From positions 1-6,091 of the forward strand of contig CAIQIL010000212.1 in assembly GCA_903871865.1 (NCBI GenBank): a stretch of 6,091 nucleotides of DNA, given 5' to 3'. The notes beneath the pieces are model-generated. The model was not told the origin of the DNA, made no database searches, and worked only from the letters and a program-made list of their open reading frames with translations. Below are positions 1 to 4,109 of this stretch, piece after piece; within the stretch, counting starts at the first letter, position 1; every line of letters starts with the position of its first letter. This DNA is from an uncultured Burkholderiales bacterium (lineage in GTDB: Bacteria; Pseudomonadota; Gammaproteobacteria; Burkholderiales; Burkholderiaceae_C). The position numbers and the translations under genes were made by a program.

Positions 1-142
1 CGAACAGCCCCTGGCCGATGCCGTCGGACTGGGCGATGAAGTGCGAGAACCCCGGCTGCGGCGCAGCTGCCTGCGCGACAGATGCCGCAGCCTCGGGCAA
101 AGAGGCGGTTGCGGTCACGGTGGAAGAAGCAAGGTCGGACAT
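1..142 (-). CDS. exbB: ExbB-like proton channel subunit, N-terminal fragment (cut by window edge)
   Basis: ATG at 142-140 starts an open frame that runs off the left edge, leaving 47 complete codons. The visible protein has a roughly 30-residue Ala/Ser/Thr-rich leader and then GFSHFIAQSDGIGQGLF, which resembles the periplasmic N-terminus before the first membrane helix of ExbB/TolQ/MotA-family proteins. ExbB forms the inner-membrane proton channel with ExbD that energises TonB. The start lies 2 bp after the tonB stop (TGA-CC-ATG), so translation is probably coupled; only a weak GAG-type ribosome site is visible within the end of tonB. The tonB-exbB(-exbD) order is common in beta-proteobacteria, and exbD would be expected beyond the edge. 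The channel helices are not visible, so a TolQ-like paralogue cannot be excluded; the neighbouring tonB is the main reason for choosing ExbB. Confidence 0.78.
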   Translation of the reverse strand, partial: MSDLASSTVTATASLPEAAASVAQAAAPQPGFSHFIAQSDGIGQGLF

Positions 143-144
143 GG

Positions 145-936
145 TCAAAGCTCGTCAAGCTGGAAATTGAGGGGCGCCAGCACCCACACCGAGCGGGGCT
201 GGCCATCTTCGAGGTGAGGCTGGAAACGCGCGGCGCGCATGGCCTGCAAAGCGGCCTGGTCCAGGCGCGGGAAGCCGGATGATTTGGCCACTTCGACCTC
301 GCGGGGGCGGCCCTGTTCGTCCACCAGCACGCGCAGGCGCACCACGCCGGATTCGCCCAGCTCTCGGGACGCTCGCGGGTAGCTGAGCACCGGCGGCACC
401 AGGTAGCGCACCGCCGACGAAGGCAGTGTTTTGGGGGCCGCAGGCGCTGGCGGCGCGGCCGGCGCCGGTGCGGGGGCCACCACCGCGGGGGCAAGTGCGG
501 CCACAGGCGTCGGGGCCTCGGTCGGCGCAGCCGGTGTGGGCGAAGCGGCAGCCACGGCAGCGGCCGCCTGCGTGGGCGTGGCCAGCACCGAGGGTGCACG
601 GGCGGCCACGCTGCGGGCAGCGGGGGCCGGCGGAACGGGTTGCACGGGCGGCGGGGTGTCGGTGGGCGGCGCGGGTGGCGCGGGGGGGGCTGGCGGCACC
701 GGGGCCTCGTTGTCGAGCATCACCACGGCGATGGTGGGCGGCTCCACCGTGGGCACAGGCTCGGCCGCCGCACGCCACAACCAGATCGCGGCCCCGGCGT
801 GCGCGGCCAGCACCAGCCCCCACACCAGGCCCATCTGGCCCGCGTTGAGGTCCGGGTGCAGGCCCAGCCCATCGGCCCGAACGTGGGCCTGGGGCCCGGC
901 AGCAACAAGACGCGAAGAAGCAGTCATGGGTGCCAT
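145..936 (-). CDS. tonB: TonB energy-transducing protein
   Basis: This 263-residue protein has the three-part layout of TonB. A short cytoplasmic segment precedes one membrane helix at about residues 35-55, rich in Gly/Leu/Ala/Trp. It carries His46, which aligns with the functionally important helix histidine (His20) of E. coli TonB; the E. coli Ser16 position is Val here. Residues about 58-172 are a Pro/Ala-rich linker that would span the periplasm. Residues 176-263 form a TonB C-terminal domain: the SYPRASRELGESG segment (Tyr-Pro at 186-187), a V-x-L-x-V strand, then SSGFPRLDQAALQAMRAARFQP. TonB couples the ExbB/ExbD proton channel to outer-membrane siderophore, heme or similar receptors. 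The gene heads an operon with the exbB-like gene and has a Fur box directly upstream, so iron repression is likely. The start could instead be ATG at 927 (three residues shorter); neither start has a strong ribosome site. A C8 run lies in the linker. Confidence 0.95.
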   Translation of the reverse strand: MAPMTASSRLVAAGPQAHVRADGLGLHPDLNAGQMGLVWGLVLAAHAGAAIWLWRAAAEPVPTVEPPTIAVVMLDNEAPVPPAPPAPPAPPTDTPPPVQPVPPAPAARSVAARAPSVLATPTQAAAAVAAASPTPAAPTEAPTPVAALAPAVVAPAPAPAAPPAPAAPKTLPSSAVRYLVPPVLSYPRASRELGESGVVRLRVLVDEQGRPREVEVAKSSGFPRLDQAALQAMRAARFQPHLEDGQPRSVWVLAPLNFQLDEL

Positions 937-939
937 CTT

Positions 940-984
940 AGCATATTTGATTGAGAATCATTCTCAATTGTTGACGCGAATCAA
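940..984 (-). promoter_or_regulatory. Candidate sigma70 promoter(s) for tonB-exbB
   Basis: Two overlapping sigma70-like candidates read towards tonB. One has TTGAGA (967-962) and TATGCT (945-940) with a 16-bp spacer. The other has TTGATT (984-979) and AATGAT (962-957), also with a 16-bp spacer. The first would start transcription at about 933, downstream of ATG 936, and would favour ATG 927 as the start with almost no leader. The second would leave a leader of roughly a dozen bases before ATG 936. In both cases the Fur box covers a promoter element. The sequence alone cannot decide between them. Confidence 0.4.
950..968. promoter_or_regulatory. Fur box in the tonB/tssA divergent region
   Basis: The 19-bp sequence ATTGAGAATCATTCTCAAT is an inverted repeat that is perfect except for the central base. 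Its core, TGAGAATCATTCTCA at 952-966, matches the Fur 7-1-7 consensus TGATAATnATTATCA at all but one symmetric position per arm. It ends 14 bp before the upstream-most tonB start and overlaps both tonB promoter candidates, which is the expected arrangement for Fur-Fe(II) repression of tonB. It lies about 167 bp upstream of the tssA start. The AT-rich site stands out in otherwise very GC-rich DNA. Assignment rests on consensus and context; binding itself is inferred. Confidence 0.88.
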
Positions 985-1025
985 GCGGCATGCGCCTGGC
1001 TGGCAATCACACCCCGTTACCGGAA

Positions 1026-1100
1026 CCCCGCCATCGGGGGACGCCCGCGACAAGTGCATCGTGGGATCATCCCGCCAGAGCATGCTGCCAGCGTTGCAGC
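1026..1100. repeat. Three short inverted repeats in the tssA leader
   Basis: Within 75 bp upstream of tssA there are three small dyads: CCCCG-ccat-CGGGG (1026-1039), GGGAT-c-ATCCC (1063-1073) and GCTGC-cagcgtt-GCAGC (1084-1100). None is followed by a T-run, so they are not intrinsic terminators. They could be RNA hairpins or operators, or chance in GC-rich DNA. I could not find a convincing sigma70 or sigma54 promoter for tssA in 937-1133: a TTGACG at 971-976 has no acceptable -10 at 15-19 bp. Confidence 0.3.
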
Positions 1101-1124
1101 CTCAAATTCCGAATTGCACCAGCC

Positions 1125-1129
1125 AGGGA
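1125..1129 (+). promoter_or_regulatory. Ribosome binding site that sets the tssA start
   Basis: AGGGA lies 4 bp before ATG 1134. It supports that start over the ATG at 990 in the same frame, which would add 48 Arg/Pro/Cys-rich residues with no ImpA-like character. Confidence 0.7.
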
Positions 1130-1133
1130 TGTC

Positions 1134-2291
1134 ATGGACGTGGAAGTGTTGCTGTCGCCCACCGCGGCGCACCCGCCGTGTGGCGAGGATATGTCGTTTT
1201 CCAACGAGTTCGACCAGATCGCCGAGATGCGGCGCGCCGACGACCCCAGCCTCGACCAAGGCGCCTGGGTCACAGCGCTCAAGCAGGCCGACTGGCCGGG
1301 CGTGGTCCGCCAGTGCAGCGACTTGCTGCGCACCCGCACCAAAGACCTCCGCCTGGCTCTGTGGCTGACCGAGGCCCGCGCGCTCAGCGAGGGCCACCGT
1401 GGCCTGGCCGAGGGCCTGGACCTCTGCGCCGCGCTGTGCCAGCGACACTGGCCCGAACTGCACCCCCTGCCCGACCACGGTGACATGGAAGAGCGCATCG
1501 GCAACATTGCCTGGCTGTTGCAGCGCCTGGTGGAGCTGGCCCCGGCCCTGCCGGTCACGCACAGCCGCAAGGGCGAGCGCTTCAGCCTGCGCGACCTCGC
1601 CCATGCGCGCCAGCAAGACGCGAAAGCCGGCGACGGTCACAGCGCATCGGGCAGCACATCCTCGGCCGGCGCAAGCACCCGTCCCGATGGCGGCTCGCCT
1701 TTGACCGCCGCGCGCTTCCGCCAGGCCCTGGCCGACACCCCGGCCACCCAGCTGCGCAGCACCTTCGCCGCCCAGCAGGACGCGCAAGCCGCCCTGCTCC
1801 GCTGGCAAGCGGTCGTGGACGCGCACTTGGGTCAGGACGGCCCCAGCTTCGTGGCCGCACGCGAAGCGCTGGCGCAGGTCACGCACGAGCTCGGCCGCCT
1901 GCTGCGGGAGGTGGGTGTCGCGGCCCTGGCGACATCGGCCCAAGACAGCCCCCACGGCACAACCCACGCGGAGGGTGGCGCGGGCCAAGCCGCAGCAAGC
2001 CTCACGACCGCACATGCGCAGGCCTCAGGCAAGAGCCACGCAGGCCTCCTGCGCGCGCCGCAAACACGCACCGAGGCCCTGCAGCAATTGCGCGAGGTGG
2101 CCGCCTTCTTCCGCCAGACCGAGCCCCACAGCCCCGTGGCCTACCTGGCGGAAAAAGCCGTCAAGTGGGGCGACATGCCCCTGCACCAATGGCTGCAAGA
2201 GGTGGTCAAGGACAGCGGCGCCATGGGCCACCTCAACGAGCTGCTGGGCTTGCCCGGCGCAGACCCCGAAGGCGCTGGTCACGCCGGTTGA
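1134..2291 (+). CDS. tssA: Type VI secretion system protein TssA (ImpA N-terminal domain)
   Basis: This 385-residue protein begins with an ImpA-related N-terminal domain at about residues 1-140. Recognisable features are the opening LLSPTAAHPPCGEDM, the W-x-x-V segment around residues 54-58, KDLRLALWL at 70-78, Gly-rich GHRGLAEGL at 87-95, HWPELHPLPD at 105-114 and RIGNIAWLLQRL at 121-132. A Ser/Gly-rich linker (about 163-188) leads to a helical middle region and a second Gly/Ala/His-rich linker (about 266-305). The C-terminal helical segment has AAFFRQTEPHSPVAYLAEKAVKW at about 323-345, an EPHSPxxYL signature (330-338) typical of TssA/VasJ-like C-termini. TssA proteins act in the cytoplasm at the baseplate, recruiting or capping the growing Hcp tube and sheath. 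The ATG at 1134 has a good ribosome site and puts the ImpA motif at the N-terminus. The gene converges on the tssM-tagF-ompA operon, so it belongs to the same T6SS cluster but is transcribed separately. The exact TssA subclass is uncertain. Confidence 0.93.
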   Translation: MDVEVLLSPTAAHPPCGEDMSFSNEFDQIAEMRRADDPSLDQGAWVTALKQADWPGVVRQCSDLLRTRTKDLRLALWLTEARALSEGHRGLAEGLDLCAALCQRHWPELHPLPDHGDMEERIGNIAWLLQRLVELAPALPVTHSRKGERFSLRDLAHARQQDAKAGDGHSASGSTSSAGASTRPDGGSPLTAARFRQALADTPATQLRSTFAAQQDAQAALLRWQAVVDAHLGQDGPSFVAAREALAQVTHELGRLLREVGVAALATSAQDSPHGTTHAEGGAGQAAASLTTAHAQASGKSHAGLLRAPQTRTEALQQLREVAAFFRQTEPHSPVAYLAEKAVKWGDMPLHQWLQEVVKDSGAMGHLNELLGLPGADPEGAGHAG

Positions 2292-2302
2292 GCCCCAGGG
2301 CC

Positions 2303-3112
2303 TCAAGCGCCGACGCGGAACTCGATGCGGCGGTTGCGGGCCCTGCCCTCCTCGGTCGCATTGCTGGCCACCGGTTGGTCAGGTCCCATGCCGCTGGTGC
2401 TGAGGCTGTCTGCCGGCAACCCCTTGGCCATCAGGTAGTCCTTGACGGCCTGCGCACGCGCCAGCGAGAGGCTGACGTTGGCCGGCCGTGCACCCAGGGC
2501 ATCGGTGTGACCGATCAAGGCCACACGCCGCCCGCGCAGCTGCAGCAAAGCCGCCGCCATCTCGTTGAGGATCAGTTGCCCAGCAGGCTTGAGCACCGCG
2601 CTGCCGGGCTCGAACTCGATGGTGCGGTTGGCCAAGGCCTGGTCCACCAAAGACTGCTCGCGCGCTGCCACGCGCAGGCCATTGCGCACGCTGTACGTGG
2701 GGTTGAGCGACTGCGCCATCTCGGCCGCCAGCTGCTGGCGCTGTGCCTCGTTGCCGACCTCGCCTTGCAAATGCACCGTCTGCCCCTGCACGCTGAGCTG
2801 GCCGTGGTTGACCTGCTTGAGGCTGGGCGACAACAACTTGCCCACGTACTGTGACCACTGCGGCGGTGCCACGACGGCGCCGAGTGCGAGCTGGTCCACC
2901 ACGCGCTCGGCACCGTAGATTTCACGCAGGCGGCTCACCACGGCCACGCGCGTGGCCTCGTCCGGCACGGTGCCCGACACGATCACCGGCTTGGGTGCGG
3001 GGGCAGGGGTCTGCGCCTGCGCGTCAGGGGTCGCCAGGCCTGTCAGCAGCATGGCCAGGGCCATCGGCAAGATCACGGTGCGGTGGGTTCGCCAAAGGGT
3101 GCGCGTGTTCAC
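2303..3112 (-). CDS. Periplasmic BON-OmpA family protein, probable T6SS peptidoglycan anchor
   Basis: This 269-residue protein starts with GTG at 3112-3110. A GGAG site (complement of 3119-3122) lies 6 bp upstream, inside the end of tagF. An N-terminal hydrophobic segment (about 13-28) followed by DAQA-Q suggests a Sec signal cleaved near residue 33-34. There is no lipobox Cys, so it is not a lipoprotein. Residues about 43-77 and 104-149 look like two BON modules (VSGTVPDEATRVAVV; VHLQGEVGNEAQRQQL). Residues about 160-269 are an OmpA C-terminal peptidoglycan-binding domain: IEFEPGSAVL, GHTDALG with Asp204, LSLARAQAVKDYL with Arg219, and RNRRIEF. Asp204 and Arg219 align with the diaminopimelate-binding Asp271 and Arg286 of E. 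coli OmpA. It lies 1 bp after the tagF stop, as the last gene before the convergent tssA, so it probably helps attach the T6SS complex to the wall. Known T6SS OmpA-like accessories (TagL, TagN, TagP) have other N-terminal layouts, so I give no symbol. Confidence 0.92.
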   Translation of the reverse strand: MNTRTLWRTHRTVILPMALAMLLTGLATPDAQAQTPAPAPKPVIVSGTVPDEATRVAVVSRLREIYGAERVVDQLALGAVVAPPQWSQYVGKLLSPSLKQVNHGQLSVQGQTVHLQGEVGNEAQRQQLAAEMAQSLNPTYSVRNGLRVAAREQSLVDQALANRTIEFEPGSAVLKPAGQLILNEMAAALLQLRGRRVALIGHTDALGARPANVSLSLARAQAVKDYLMAKGLPADSLSTSGMGPDQPVASNATEEGRARNRRIEFRVGA

Positions 3113-3113
3113 G

Positions 3114-4109
3114 TCATGCTCCGAGAAAAACTTCCTGGTGGGTCCGCACCGCCTGCCACAGCGACAGATCGGGGTCCGACAGGTAGGTGGACAGCTTGCG
3201 CAGGCCCACGTCGTGGGCGACCTCGGCTTCGACCCAATCGGCCTGGGCCAGGCTCACGCCCTCGTGACCGGGTGCCTGCGGGTCGATGACCGCCCCCAGC
3301 GTGCTGGCCGAAGCACCCTGGAAGCCCAGCAACAGGTGCGGCGGGCCGCGGTGTACGTCCAGGAACAAGGCCAGCTCCACATCGTGGCGCTGGAAGAAAC
3401 CCAGCACCAGCAGCAGCCACCACGACGCCACGGGCGTTTGCCGAGCGGGGTCCACCGCCAGGGGCAGGCGCAGCAGCTTGCCCATGCGGCCACCGCCTTG
3501 CGTCAGGGCCGGCTGCAGGAGCAGCCCCAGCGCCAGCACGGCCTGACGCAAAGACAGGCGGGTGCCACTGGCCGCGAGCATCTGCTCCAGGCCCGCGACG
3601 GTGTGGGTGTCCAGGAAGGTGAGCAGCTCGGCGCGCGCGCGCTCGGCCGTCATGGCCTGGGGCTGAACGGCCTGCAGGCTGGCTTGCGCGTCGGCGTGGT
3701 CTGTCGCCACGCGGGCCGCCCGTCCGGCGCGCGACAACCCGCCCCACACGGCGGCCAGCATCATCGGGGCCAGCACCGCGGCGTCGCGCGGCTGCGGCCA
3801 TTCGAAGGTCGCGGCGGTGATGAAAGGAAAGCGGCGGCCGGAACTGTCCTGGCTGGCCTGCCAGTGCCCGGCCAGGGCCGCGCGGCTGCCCGTGCTGACG
3901 ATGGCGAAGGGCAAGTCGGGTGCGGCGTCATAGACCAGCTTCCAGCGCGGGTCGGCGGAGAGGCGCTCCAGCGTGCGCGACTGCCACTGGTCCAGGTCGG
4001 CCACCAGGCCGGCATGCTGTGTGCTGCGCACGAAATCGCCACGCGAGGGCAGCTTGCCGAAATAAAGCAGCTCGCCCGTCATCTGGCTGGAGGAGGGCAC
4101 CGCGCTCAT
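3114..4109 (-). CDS. tagF: Type VI secretion accessory protein TagF (ImpM family)
   Basis: This 331-residue protein opens with the TagF/ImpM hallmark: GELLYFGKLPSRGDFVR at residues 12-28, then D-x-W-x at about 40-43, WKLVYDAAPDLPFAI near 56-70, GHWQASQDSSGRRFPF at 81-96 and VWGGLSRAGRAARV at about 121-134. The C-terminal half continues the longer form of the family, with a hydrophobic WWLLLVLGFF at 230-239 and LLLGFQGAS at about 260-267; no PP2C phosphatase motifs are visible there. TagF proteins are cytoplasmic; in Pseudomonas and Agrobacterium members of the family repress T6SS assembly post-translationally. Whether this one represses is inferred. Its ATG overlaps the tssM stop by 4 bp (ATGA), and a G7 run serves as a strong Shine-Dalgarno-like element just upstream, pointing to translational coupling. 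The stop lies 1 bp before the OmpA-like gene. Confidence 0.95.
   Translation of the reverse strand: MSAVPSSSQMTGELLYFGKLPSRGDFVRSTQHAGLVADLDQWQSRTLERLSADPRWKLVYDAAPDLPFAIVSTGSRAALAGHWQASQDSSGRRFPFITAATFEWPQPRDAAVLAPMMLAAVWGGLSRAGRAARVATDHADAQASLQAVQPQAMTAERARAELLTFLDTHTVAGLEQMLAASGTRLSLRQAVLALGLLLQPALTQGGGRMGKLLRLPLAVDPARQTPVASWWLLLVLGFFQRHDVELALFLDVHRGPPHLLLGFQGASASTLGAVIDPQAPGHEGVSLAQADWVEAEVAHDVGLRKLSTYLSDPDLSLWQAVRTHQEVFLGA

Noticed and set aside
155..823. A second minus-strand frame within tonB
   Set aside because: It is an Arg/Gly/Ala-rich shadow of tonB; it matters only as the frame that could be entered after an indel.
971..976. TTGACG as a -35 element for tssA
   Set aside because: No -10-like hexamer occurs at 15-19 bp; the DNA there is GC-rich.
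990..1133. N-terminal extension of TssA from an upstream ATG at 990
   Set aside because: The added 48 residues lack family character, and ATG 1134 has an AGGGA site at good spacing and begins directly with the ImpA motif.
431..1483. A 350-codon plus-strand frame through tonB and into tssA
   Set aside because: Its first part is Gly/Ala low complexity, the mirror of the tonB Pro/Ala linker. It then overlaps tssA in another frame and matches no family.
1017..2015. A 332-codon minus-strand frame opposite tssA
   Set aside because: It is antisense to tssA, which has clear ImpA motifs. The frame shows no recognisable domain or ribosome site.
2292..2302. Possible bidirectional terminator between tssA and the OmpA-like gene
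   Set aside because: The stem is only 3-4 bp and there is no T-run on either strand.
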